From Cranoglanis bouderius (Eukaryota; Chordata; Actinopteri; Siluriformes; Cranoglanididae), in assembly GCA_023630585.1 (NCBI GenBank), contig CM042540.1, forward strand, positions 16,429,574 to 16,493,573: a stretch of DNA of 64,000 bases. Reading direction: 5' to 3'. The translations under genes were made by a program, and so were the position numbers. The notes beneath the pieces are model-generated. The model was not told where the DNA came from and made no database searches. It worked only from the letters and a program-made list of their open reading frames with translations. The first letter of the stretch is position 1. Every line of letters begins with the position of its first letter. Shown piece by piece: positions 50,774 to 62,568 of the stretch.

Positions 50774-51807
50774 CATCTGTCCAATGAATAAATGTAAAAT
50801 GTGAACAAATGCGTTTGGAGAAACATGTTCTGCATGGGGTTACAGTCCTAAGGGATATATTTTCTGGGACGTTTTGAAAACGGTATATTTTCCTTTCTTC
50901 TATTTGGTTGTGTCAGGAGTGCCCTCTAATGGAGAATATAAATCTGGGTTACGGTTCTTCGTTTGCAACATTCAGCCTCAAGATGGAGACTTTTTATTTG
51001 TAAGTCCAGTGCTGGGAGCTGAAAGTCTTGTGATGCAGTAATCTCTCTCTCTCTCTCTCTCTCTCTTTTTCTCTAAAATCTGGTTAATCTAACTCATTCT
51101 TTACATTGCATGGTATGGTATTGAATTGTAGCAAACAGACTTATAAGCTATAAGCTATACGAATAAGCAAGCCTACAAAGCTATAATCATTCAGATAGTG
51201 TAATAAATGCATACTTGACACCTCCATCATCATCTAGCCACTACTGTGGTTTTGGCAGAAATGGGGATTCCTGGGGTGATGGCCATTGTGGTTTTGCAAC
51301 TGTTATTTTTTATTACAACAACAATCTGATAATTATTCAAAACACAGCCTGTTTATTATGGAGACATTTTCAGGTAACCTGTGTGTCTCTTAAACTGCAG
51401 ACTGCTTTGCTGTTATTCATAAATATACCTAGAATTTAATGCCAGATGTTGCTTAATCCATCCAGCTCCCCCTTGTTCTCTCCACGGGCCACATTAACAA
51501 TAGTGGTGGTGCTTTTCTGAAGGAGGGGGCAGATGGGGTCCCCTCTGCAAACAATGTCTGCAGCATGGGGGATGGGTATGTGCATAGAAAGTCACCGCTG
51601 ACTAGATATCACGCCAGCTTTCTCCTTTCACCAATGTGACAGAGAGGGGGGGAAACTTCAGTATGCATGAAAGCTCATAAATCCATATTGCAGGAATGGA
51701 GGCTTTCACTCGCAGCCATCTGTCTAGAATTAACAGATGAGTACCATGTTTTACTGAGAGGCTCAGATATTGTGTATAGGAGATACATCTAGTGCATAAC
51801 AGACTAG

Positions 51808-51888
<81 letters not shown>

Positions 51889-53382
51889 TGTTAGTGACAT
51901 TTATAGATGAGAAATACAAAAAAGTTAAAGAAACACAGTGCAAAAAAGACTGCTTTGTGGGAACAACAGTTGAATTGTTTATATTTTTATATACAATGAA
52001 CTGAAAATAAATTCGGTAATAAAAATAACCTGAATACGGAAAAGAAAATACTCAAATTTATGGCACATTCCTTGCACTGTTTTTCCATGGTCAGAAAATT
52101 TTATGCTATGCTCCATGTAGACTAGTATTTTATAGCATCTTTCACAAGCTAAAAAGAGCGGCCTGTGTGTTCATTAATAAATGATTACATGTGTTACATC
52201 TGTGTCTTCTTAGTTGCTGAGGGCCGCAAGTAAAGAGTAACATTGTGATATGGCTGCATGAAATAATGATTATATTAGAGAAAGAGAGTGGGGGAATGTG
52301 TGAGTAAAATGTCCTGGGCATCAGGCACCAGAGTTTCTATAATTAACCAGAAAGTTCTTAAAACAGGGGGCAGCTATGCAGTTGCTATATATAGACTGTC
52401 ACCAAGAGTGACAACAATGACTAGATCTAGTATCATTTGAATGTGGTGTTGTGTGGAGTGTTTCTACAATTATTTACACAGCAAAAGGAAAAATTAAAAA
52501 TTTAAATAAAATAAAATAAAATAATCAAATGCACTCCAAAATGCACTCCAAGAGTATTGTGTCTTGATTTATTTGAATTGCTTATTTTACACCTCTTCCA
52601 TGCTTGTTTTGAAAAATATTTAGTTATACACTACCATTCATTCATTCATTCATTCATTCATTCATTCAACAACAATGAAGTATATCAAGCATATTCAATC
52701 TTGTATGTTCAAACTTTTGACTGGTAGTGTATATTCACATCATAAAGAGTTCAACAGCTTGAGGACTGTCTTAAATATTTATTAACATATGTTTCTTATT
52801 ATGATATTAGACTTCTATTATATATCATGCTACTCTCTTTAATGAGAGTCTATGGTGCATGTGTACAAGCTAACACCAGTGCATTTTCAAGTCTTCCAGT
52901 CTAAGATATCCAGACTAGACAGTGCATTCAGCCTTAGCATGACAATAATAATAGCCTTTAGTATTGTACATTATGACATTGAAAATTTGGAATCACGTAC
53001 ACTATTTCTCAGTCATCAAACAGCTGTAATACTGTACAATACTTTGTGCAGGCACCTGAGATTTTACAGAATGGTCAGCTCTTCTACCCGCACTTCTATA
53101 GTAATGAAACACGGATTGATTAACCTGGATTGATAACTGTTTCATACTGAAAGAACTCCTGATTTGCAGATTTATAATTCATTTTGGAATACAGGCAAAG
53201 ACATAAGCAAAGCGTCCCCATAGCAGTTTTTAAATGGGATAGACTTCATCCAAATATATTGGCACTGATCTGACTTTTTCCCAGTAGTGTGAAATTGTGG
53301 AAGATGGCCAGATGCAATGTCACCTTGTTGAGATTCCAAAGAGCTGTGAGAGCCTCTTTACATCCAGTGTAGACACAAGGAT

Positions 53383-53383
<1 letters not shown>
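50771..53383. other. Intergenic DNA between blmh and nova, left
   Basis: No gene is recognised. It contains a CT run (51043-51065), a (GATA)n array, and a tiny Tc1 relic at 52625-52731 (ATACACTACCA ... CTTTTGACTGGTAGTGTAT) around a (CATT)n run. Confidence 0.5.
51810..51887. repeat. (GATA)n microsatellite
   Basis: About 19 GATA/TAGA units in tandem. Confidence 0.95.

Positions 53384-53455
<72 letters not shown>
53384..53455. repeat. (GT)n microsatellite
   Basis: About 36 uninterrupted GT units. Confidence 0.95.
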
Positions 53456-53456
<1 letters not shown>

Positions 53457-53607
53457 ATATAGAATACTTGTGAAAAGTATGTGACAGTGCTCGGCTTGCA
53501 GTTAATGTTCAGAGCAGTTTATTTTAAGAGAAATACTGGTTAGTAATAATAATACCACCAACAACAACAATACTACTACTATTGTTGCTGCTACTACTAC
53601 TACTACT

Positions 53608-53608
<1 letters not shown>

Positions 53609-53659
<51 letters not shown>
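53609..53659. repeat. (TAA)n microsatellite
   Basis: About 17 TAA units, preceded by ACT triplets (53570-53608). Confidence 0.95.
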
Positions 53660-54400
53660 GATGTGATATAATAACAGTAATCTGTCATATAAAATGCTGT
53701 GTGTGGCTGTTTTGCATTCAGTAAAAGCATTTCTAAATCATGAATAAAATGTCTATGTCAGCTGTAAGATTATGTTGATTTTTATCAGATATAATATTAT
53801 TATTAATATATGACAGTACTTACATTTTGTTTAACATGAAATTTCTATAAATTACATAATTACATTTTGTTAACTAATCTTGGATGGACTGGTGAAAAGG
53901 AAGACTATATGCCTTGTTATAGAAAACTGGAACGGTTATGTTTTTTTTGTAAAAATGGTATGTGAATATACAATCTTTATATGAATGTTGTACATATCTT
54001 TCACCTATCTTTGATTTCACTGGCTTATATAATTATATGGTATATCAACTGCAACAACATTTTCACAAGAATGTTTGTGTTGAAACACCACTGGAAAGTT
54101 TAGTCCGTTTGAATGCGGTTTTGAACAGCTGGCCCTTATTATGAACAGGTGCTCTAACAAAGGGTTTACTCCTTTAAAACAGTTGATTAATAGCTATGAA
54201 AACGCTGTTATTTTTTTTGTTATTACTCAGTTAGTAAGGAAAAGGGTCTTGCTGGCCTAATTTTAATTCCATGTCAGCTAGTTAGCTAATTCTGGTGCTT
54301 TGTCCCCTTTTACTGAGCAGTTTTTTACAGTAGCACTGCAGATTTATGTTTTGGTTACTCATAAGTTTATTGCTAAATTTATTGCCACCATGATCGCCAC
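53660..54400. other. Intergenic DNA just upstream of the nova promoter
   Basis: AT-rich with no assignable feature. It changes sharply to CpG-rich sequence at about 54430. Confidence 0.5.
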
Positions 54401-54429
54401 AGTAATCTTATATTGCACTGGTTGAGGAG

Positions 54430-55317
54430 AAAGCGTCGTGGTGCTGGAATTTTAATGCCCGTGCCCCCAAAGCGACGCTCGCACTCTTGTCCCGCCCGTG
54501 CTTCCTCATTATCATACGACTTACCTGATTCGTCAGACAAAAGCGGAACCGTCCAATCGCAGCTCGTCGGAGGCGGATCTTTGCCGGTCGCGTTTGACAG
54601 CGAGCCGCGTGACGTCACGACACACTCGGCACACCAACGACGGGCTCAGAGATGCTGTAAGCGCGAGACCACAGCATCTTTCAGTCACACGATCCGGGGG
54701 AAAAAAAAAAAAGCACGCATCTCCGTCAAAGCTCGTATCTGCACACTCCGCATCCTACCTCCTCCTCCTCCTCTCCGGACTTTACTGACATAGGCTACCT
54801 AACCCCAAAGCACTCTTGGCTACGTTCATGCAAGAGCTAAGGAGCGCTTCAGACGCAGCATTTTTTGTTTTGCCTCCTTTCCTTTCTCATTATTTATTCG
54901 ACACATTTCTTGTCTAATCTATTTTTGGGGACTAACCATCCTTTTCTCCTATCCATGAGGAGAACACCATTACAGAAGACAAAGCAAAGCTTGATAAGTT
55001 ATAAAAGGGAATAAGAGTCCACCGTTTCCACCGGACAGCCTGAACAACAGAACAACAACCTGCTCCCTGAATGTTAATGTGAATCCTTCAGTCGCGCATC
55101 GTTCTGCAGGCAGGGCTCAGTGTGCTCTTCTCCCGTGCTTTTCAAGGAGCTTATAGCGCATCTGTAACGAAGCACACGATTCAAATCGGCGCACCCGCAG
55201 CTTAAACCTCTGCTTTTTTTTTTTTTTTATCCCAGTCTCAGATTTGGGGGACAGGATCGGTTTCGACACGCTTCGTGCGACGGAGAAGCGCGGCGGAGTA
55301 TCGGCGTCCGTGAGAAA
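54430..55317 (+). promoter_or_regulatory. nova promoter and 5'UTR, CpG-rich
   Basis: CpG density rises abruptly at 54430. A CCAAT box lies at 54553-54557 and a full palindromic cAMP-response element TGACGTCA at 54610-54617, with GC-rich sequence around them. The transcription start is not visible, and no TATA box stands out. The sequence just before the ATG (CGTCCGTGAGAAAATG) is GC-rich 5'UTR. Confidence 0.65.
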
Positions 55318-55474
55318 ATGATGGCCGGCGGGGCAGTGCAGCAAAACGGCATTTTCTCCAATCCGCACCACCACAATCAGCAACCGCACATGGAGTCGGA
55401 CCCGCCGGACTCCCGCAAGAGACCGCTGGAGACGCCGACCGAGGCGAGCAGCACCAAGCGCACCAACACGGGGG
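55318..55474 (+). CDS. nova2: nova coding exon 1
   Basis: It encodes [20 protein letters not shown] and [20 protein letters not shown], ending TNTG at donor G|GTAAGA. The His/Asn-rich insert is not in the human NOVA N-termini I know. Confidence 0.92.
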
Positions 55475-55799
55475 GTAAGACAAGCAAACAAACAAACAAA
55501 CAAACAGCGGGCCTTCCCTGCTAAACAAACCGCTTTTTACCGCGTCGTGGTTACAGCCATGGCGTAGTGGCAGGTTCACTTCCCGTGGTTTTTTTTTTGT
55601 TTTGTTTTTTTTTTAAATCCGCGCACCATCTCAAGGATGCGTTCAAAACGTCAGAGTGTTGTGAGGTTTAATAAATAAAATTGAACATTACTCGGATATG
55701 GGCTATAACAACATAGTGCGTCCATTTTCTAATAACAGCGGCCTTTGATGTTAGTGCAGACTAAAGCCTGGGGGTGAAGGAAAGGCGTCAACAAACACA

Positions 55800-55849
<50 letters not shown>

Positions 55850-58800
55850 CAACCTGAATATACGTATGTAGTAGTGGTAGGAAGCGAATGAATGCCTTTA
55901 AAGCTATAAGAATAATGAGAAACGACGAGCGCATCCTTGGCATCACCGCGGATGACCTTGCATTTATAAACCAGTGCTTCTGATTTACCGATGTTGTGCT
56001 TTAGGATGCTGCATGTTTGAATTAAATATATAATTGTTTTATGCCCAAACACTCTGCCAAACTGATGATAATCACTAACATGTCAACAAATTATTGCGTA
56101 GCCTACAGTATAGCCTATAATTACAAAACAGGGGAAAAACAGCCAGGATAGTCCCTACAGCCAAACGCACACACTCCCCCCGTGTTAAAAAGCAGTATGT
56201 CAAAATATCAGTCTACAGTAGGCTATATTATACTAGTAACATGCTATGATATATTATGTAGATTATGCGGTAGGCCGTTTGCGGTGTTGGACGTAAACCA
56301 TTGGCATGGCAACCCCGTTAACGTGTCAGCCTCGCGCTCAATGTGTGTAGACATTTCCAGTTCCGCTCGCTATCACTACATCAGGCCTATTATAAAAATA
56401 GGCCTAGACGATTAATTTATAGTAGCCTACAGCAAATTCATTTTTACTCCCTGCAATCTTTGTTGCACCTTGTTCTCTTGCCTGGTGTTTACATGTGAGG
56501 AAATCAATGTTTTCTGCACTGGCAATGAGGGGGAAAAAGCCCATGCTGCACCCGTGGGAGGCATTATACACAAACACCATCCATTTGGCCAAATGAAATG
56601 GCTGTTAGGAGCAAGGCAGCAGTACCAAGCAGGATTATCTCTTTAATGTTTGGTACAGCCATATTATCCTTCAGAATATCTCACAACTGAAAGCTCACAA
56701 AAGAGGAGAATAAACTGCTTACATTATTGTATGTTGTTATGTACATGAGAACATGCTGATGTATACGTTATTATTTACTGATATACATACATAAGATATG
56801 TCTATACATTAGGATATTGGTGATATAAGGATATCCTTAATATAGACTTTTTTTTTATAAGAAAAGGCAGTTAATAATTAGGTAGTTACAAAATGAATTA
56901 TACTGAAACAAAATACTATGTCAAATGAACAGTCATGAGCTATTTAATACTGATTAGATAATACAACAGTTGAACGAAAATATCAATGGAAATGTTAGAA
57001 CTGTGTAACTTTAGATTGCCTGGTACCAGACAAACAGAAATAACAGGCCCTGTTGTTAAATTAATTTGTCTTATACACATCCATTATATTAGCATTTGCC
57101 GTCTTTCAACAATGTATAAATTCATGATAGATTTGGATTTGTGTGTACTGCATGTGTTACAGTAATTCAGGAAAGGCAGAACCAAAAAGGTCAAGGATGC
57201 ATAGCATGATTTTGGTTTAGTCAATTGTTTATGTAGAGTCCGTATACTTTACATAAACACTTTAATACACGATTTATACAATTTAATGCTGAACATGTTT
57301 AGTTAGGGATTGTACATTGTTATTGTAGAATACAGCTATATTCAGAATGGTACCTGCTTCATTTTCAGTGTCCAGTAATAACATGCTCTTGTAACAGCAC
57401 AGCATAGTACTCTCATTTGAAATAAACTTATTTGTAATGTAATGTTATGTAATTTAGAGTTATGTAATGTATTCACTGAAAATAATTGAAATAGGTTATT
57501 ACTTAAAGTTCTTACTCCTTATGTGCTTTTAGTTGTTTTTTAAATTCTTACTATTATAAAAACCCATTATTATAAAACATTTACCCCAGTTTAAAAATGG
57601 ATCTCTCTGTATATGTACCATGTTCTATGGAAATATAGTGTTGTGGCAAAATATTGATAATAATAATAATAACCCATGGTTCCTTACAGAAAATTGTGAA
57701 ATCATGTTATATTTTATATGTTGCCTGTAAAAACCTTTTATGCATGGTGAGAGAAGGTTGGCAGAAAACAGAGGGTCATTTGCTTGCCAGAAGATCAGTT
57801 TCCACGAGCTGTGCCCTGAGCTCTAACGCCATGTATAAGGTAGAATGTGTTCATTTCGTAAATGAAAGCACTGGCACAGGAGGCGTCTTGTACACGGATG
57901 TAGGGGGTGCAGGTGTCCTTGGTGAGTAGCATGAGGGGACAGTGACCCTCTTAAGGAAAATGGGACAGAGGAAGTGTGTATGTGTGTGTGTGTGTGTATG
58001 TGTGTGTGTGTGTGTGTGTATGTTCCTGTCAGAGAGAGAGACACTTAGGAAGATGGAAGAAAGGTAGAGCTCCTGGCACAGGAAATGCGTTGTTAGATGG
58101 TCTATAAGGGACATTTTTCATGGTATTGATTTATACATCAGTGCTGCTCCCTCTGACTTCACATACTCAAGTACTAGCTTACATCTTTCTCATCATTTAA
58201 GAAAGGACGGGATGTCTCCTGCTAGTAAAAGAGTAGGCCGTGGAGCTCTCTCAAAAAGAGATCTTACATAAACATGATTCGCCAGCTGGATTTGAAGATT
58301 TTCCCCAACCCCCTAAGACGCTTACATGGAGGACAAATAGCTGCTTCCTCGCTCTGGCCCACTCCATTCAAACACAAATGACAGAGCTGTACAACGATCC
58401 TAATACAGCTGCGTTGTGGCCAGCCCCCCTGATTAACCATGCGGCATGGTTGCTGCAGTTATCAGTTTCGGAAGCCATGCATTTAGATTTTTTTTTTTTA
58501 CGGCTTTTCCTACAGCACCTTCTGTATCCTTACCAATTCCTGCTCTAGTCCTCGCTCATCCTTTTCCGTCTCTCCATCGGTGGCGGCCATCGATTACCTT
58601 CCAAACCACCGCCGTGTCTGTCTATTGATCTCCGAACGTGATTTTAACGTAAAGGGGGCGCTGTTCTTCTCCTCTTTTTTTTTTTAAAGCACTGCGTCAA
58701 AGATAAAAAAATGTCTGCAAGGGGCGGGGGACATTGGGTGGGCCGCACTGTTGAGAGGGCAGCACGGGATTGGACGAGAGGCTCGTCTCGCTCTGCCTGT

Positions 58801-61800
58801 CTGCGGCGGAATGGAGCATGGGGCGCTCGATGAATATGAATGAGAACAATGAAAAGAGCGACTCTAAAAAAGGATAAGATTCGTTCCCGTCTTTATGGCT
58901 TTTCTTCCTGCCTGAAAGGAAACAGTCACCTCACGCTTGCTTTACTCTACGCTAAAAGAATGAACATTATCTAATATGTTGGTGTGTATTTTGGTCCGGC
59001 AGTTTATGAGACAGACCTATTACAAAATCCTGCCACTTTGCATCAGTATGCGAAGGCTTAATTCCTGATGATTTTATAACATTGTAACAAATGTAGCAAG
59101 CAGTTGTTATAACACAGATAGCAGTATGAATGACATACTGTATATAATAGCAGCCAGCGTTTGTCCTCATCATGTGTTATCCAGCTTATGGGAACTATAT
59201 TTGCCCCTATTGCTCTCTAGCCATAGCCTGGCTTGTTGACCCACACGGCTCCTGACACAAGATCCCAGGATTTGAACCTTCAATCCCCAGGCTGATGCTA
59301 CCTATTCTGGGTGTCCCGTCTCTCTGGACCTCCTAGCAACCAGTGACTTTGTTTATGCATGACAGTTTCTACCTGATACAAATTTGGTATATATTGTGAT
59401 CAACTTTTAAAAAAAAAAATGTGTATACACAGTCGGTAAAAGCACAATCATTTACGGCAATGTTCTCATTCATGATCTTGTGTTCTTTCTGTAACATAAG
59501 CTAGGAGTGCTGGATTGGAGACATTTCTTTCAGTTACACTATAGCTGGAGGAAATATGATGAGATTTTCCAGGCTGGGTTGTGCAGACAAGTGAGAGGAA
59601 ATAACGTTGTTCCTGTTCCAAAACTTGGCCTGCAGAGTCATTGCCCTCTGATGTTGGTTTAGAATAGGGAGTGCCTGCAGCAACACAGATCCAGACCAAC
59701 GGTTTTTCTGTATTTGCCAGAAATTAAACACTACCTGGGAATACCCAGGGAAATCCTGAGAGGTGCAATGCTGGTCTGAGTGTTTTAGCACAGAGGGATC
59801 TGGCATTCTGTTTTGACCTGCGGTGCAGTGTGTGCCGGCTTCTGTTTCCAGCAGCCCACTGTATTTGGTCTAAAGCACCTGTTAAAACACTGTCTGAGAA
59901 AAGCATTAGGAAATCCTTCCCTTGGTTGATATTACAGCAAGACGATGATGAAATTGAAATTTAAATAAAGTTTCACTGCTTGCAATGTGAGGCATTGTAC
60001 AGTATAATTCTGTAATACTGGAAGTGGTTAGAGTTATAAGAGCAAACTGTTGGGCTGTGACGGCACTGACCATTTTTAAGATAAATTTGTTTTCCGTGTA
60101 TGTTTCCAGATTCATTTCCTCGCAGATAAGATGGGAACAGCTGATTAGATGTGAGAGACAGGTCTTTGTCTTTCTAATATCTACTCCCATTAGATCATTT
60201 TAATGGTTCATAAATATGCACATAAAAAAACAAAGGCTTTAAATTAAAGTTGGTTGTTGAATTTTGAATCATTAAAATATGAGATTTGAAATACTTTAAA
60301 ACAGCGTTATATGGTGTGTTGGTTTACCTTTTAGATCTAGTTTTGTCAGATAGTGATTCCCTGTTTCTTAGCATATCTTCACGCTATAGTCAGTAGGAAA
60401 TTGGAAATCAATATGTTCAATCGTGGTAGATTAGGAGTAAACCAAGCATGTGGTATAGTCTTCTTTGTTAGATATTTCTGAGGCAAAAACACTTAAGTAT
60501 GCAGAATACACATTATTTATTAAACCTGCCATATTAATTAGGGGTGATTAAATTTAGATACATCCAGATCAAAAAGAGGGCAATCTCAGTTCTGGGAAAT
60601 CTGGGTCACTGCAAAAAAAAAAGAAAAAATGTACTTGTGCTAATTTATTGGTAGAATCAGTCCATGGTATCTTGAAACAATGCAGGGGCTGAGGTCAGGG
60701 AAACAAATATCGTCCATGATCTGCAAAGTCTAATTTTAGGTTTTTGCAGTACGATTAGACTCGGTTAAATCCAGATACAGTAATGTGTGTGTTTGTTTTT
60801 AAGATCTGCACAGAGTAAGATTCTCACACATATTGATACTGTAGACAGCCTGGCGATGCTAAAAGGATTACCACGAGACAATTAGATAATTAAGAGACTG
60901 TTAAACCGACCCAATTATTAATGCAAATCCAAGCACGATCCACACTTACATCCCAAACTATTCACGCTGTTGACCTTCCTCAGTCTGAGCATCTTTTTTT
61001 ATCAGACTGACACAGTCCCTCTTTCTGGTGCCAATGATGCTTAGGCAGTAGTACGTTTGTGACCTTTTTTCACAAATCCGAGTACACCATGCATGTCACA
61101 CTGTTTCTTCAGCTGTGCATGTTAATTAATTGTATACTTATTATCTACTATTATTTTTTGGCAGCAGTATTTGGCCGGTAGCTTACGTAGCTTAGCTTGC
61201 CCAAAAGAATGACTGCAAAAGATAAATAACTCTTCCAGAACTCCAATCCAATCTAATACACCCGTCTTGTGGATTAATAGCGGTTGGATATTAGGCGTGT
61301 CCTCAAGCGGCTATAGCGGGTGGATACAATGTCATGTTAAAGTCAGAGCACTGAATATGTGCACACAGTGACTCCACTGACCTGAATAAGAAGCCTTACA
61401 CACATCAGCAGCAGTCTTTTCTAGGACTGTATGTCCTCTTTTCTCACTGTTTTTATTCTTTACAATTGCTCTCTAACTGTAAAGACTCTGCTTGCCTCCA
61501 AGCTCTTTCCATGCTGTGAATTATAAATAATAAATACTGTGTAAATAAATGCATAAGGCATTACTGTTTGATCCAACATGGCCTCATGCTTGTTAATTTG
61601 CACATTCGCACAGCTAAGTTTGCGTGAAACGGTATACAGGTTACAGTTAAGCATGGGGCAGGGTTAGCTTTTGTAACCCAGTCTAAGATTTCAATTGTAG
61701 GAAATTGAACAAATCAAGAACTTTTGCTTGTTCAAATTTGCATAAACTTCATTTGAGATGTGCCAAAAACAAGGACAGCTTTAAAAAATAAAATAAAATA

Positions 61801-62568
61801 AAAAATACATGTCTTTTTTGACATTTTATTTTCTGAGATTTCTGCAAAAAGTTGCTTTGGTTGTATCTGGAGTTTATGTTAAAGTTATGTAAAAGTGGAT
61901 ACATAAATATTCATATTTAACTATGCTATGTTGGATGATTTGAGTTGGATGACATTTACAGGCTAGTTAGCTAACTGACTGGTTCTAGTATAGCTATACT
62001 TTGGGCAGAACACTAGTGGATCACCATCCATATGAATTATCTTCACAATTTTTTTTATTTTTTTTTTATTTTCTAAATTCTGTAGCTGATTTATGAACAT
62101 TTTATACGAGTGAAATATGCCAAGACCCATCAACAGGTCAAGAATTATATACCTTACTGTTAAATAACTGAATAATAAGGTGGAGGTTTTACATGAAATT
62201 CTTACATGTAGAAACTAGCATCTGTTGTTTGTTTTTTTCTGAAAGTATTCAGTAAAGTAATATTCTGTCTTCTGATCCCCCCCCCCCCCCCCCCCAATGA
62301 GTTACTGATTTGCCAAAACAATATATGATCACATGTGTGATAGAAGAGACATTACTTGGCATGCATCCCACTTAATGTTCTAATCAGATGCCATAGCCTT
62401 ATTTTCCTTTTTTCTTTTTTGCAGAAGAAGGCGAGTACTTCTTGAAGGTGCTGATTCCCAGCTATGCTGCAGGCTCTATTATTGGCAAGGGAGGCCAGAC
62501 CATTGTACAGCTCCAGAAAGAGACAGGTGCCACCATCAAGCTGTCCAAATCCAAAGACTTCTACCCAG
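55318..62568 (+). CDS. nova2: NOVA-family neuronal RNA-binding splicing regulator, first two coding exons
   Basis: NOVA proteins are nuclear KH-domain proteins that bind YCAY clusters in neuronal pre-mRNA and steer alternative splicing. Exon 1 (55318-55474) gives the N-terminus with the nuclear-localisation-type motif [16 protein letters not shown] and STKRTNTG. Exon 2 (62425-62568) gives [40 protein letters not shown] and SKSKDFYPG, the start of KH1 with its IIGKGG loop. The exons join in phase across a 6.95-kb intron. The rest, including KH2 and KH3, lies beyond the right edge. The EEGEYF and RPLETP forms favour nova2, while MMAxxxxQQNG and STKRTNTG look like nova1, so the paralogue is not certain. 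The start is the first of two consecutive ATGs. Confidence 0.92.
55802..55847. repeat. (AT)n microsatellite
   Basis: About 23 AT units in nova intron 1. Confidence 0.95.
57974..58020. repeat. (TG)n microsatellite
   Basis: TG repeats with TA interruptions in nova intron 1. Confidence 0.95.
58560..58870. promoter_or_regulatory. CpG-rich block inside nova intron 1
   Basis: CpG and GC content rise locally (CGGTGGCGGCCATCGATTAC, GGGGCGGGGG, CTGCGGCGGAATGGAGC), with GGGCGG-type Sp1 sites and a reverse CCAAT (ATTGGACG at 58770). This could be an alternative promoter or enhancer. No splice-joined coding exon is evident. Confidence 0.4.
62425..62568 (+). CDS. nova2: nova coding exon 2 (KH1 start)
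   Basis: It is 144 nt, with acceptor TTTTTTGCAG after a long pyrimidine tract and donor CCAG|GTGAGT. It encodes the KH1 GXXG loop (GKGG). Confidence 0.97.

Larger units (their letters stand above)
55475..62424 (+). other. nova intron 1
   Basis: It contains (AT)n at 55802-55847, (TG)n at 57974-58020, a CpG-rich block at 58560-58870, a B-box-like GGTTCAAATCC on the minus strand near 59270 (possible worn SINE), and a 19-C run at 62277-62295. No further exon is recognised. Confidence 0.55.

Noticed and set aside
54413..54793. 126-codon ORF in the nova promoter region
   Set aside because: CpG-rich DNA has few stops. The product is low in recognisable features and lies upstream of the nova ATG without a plausible splice link.
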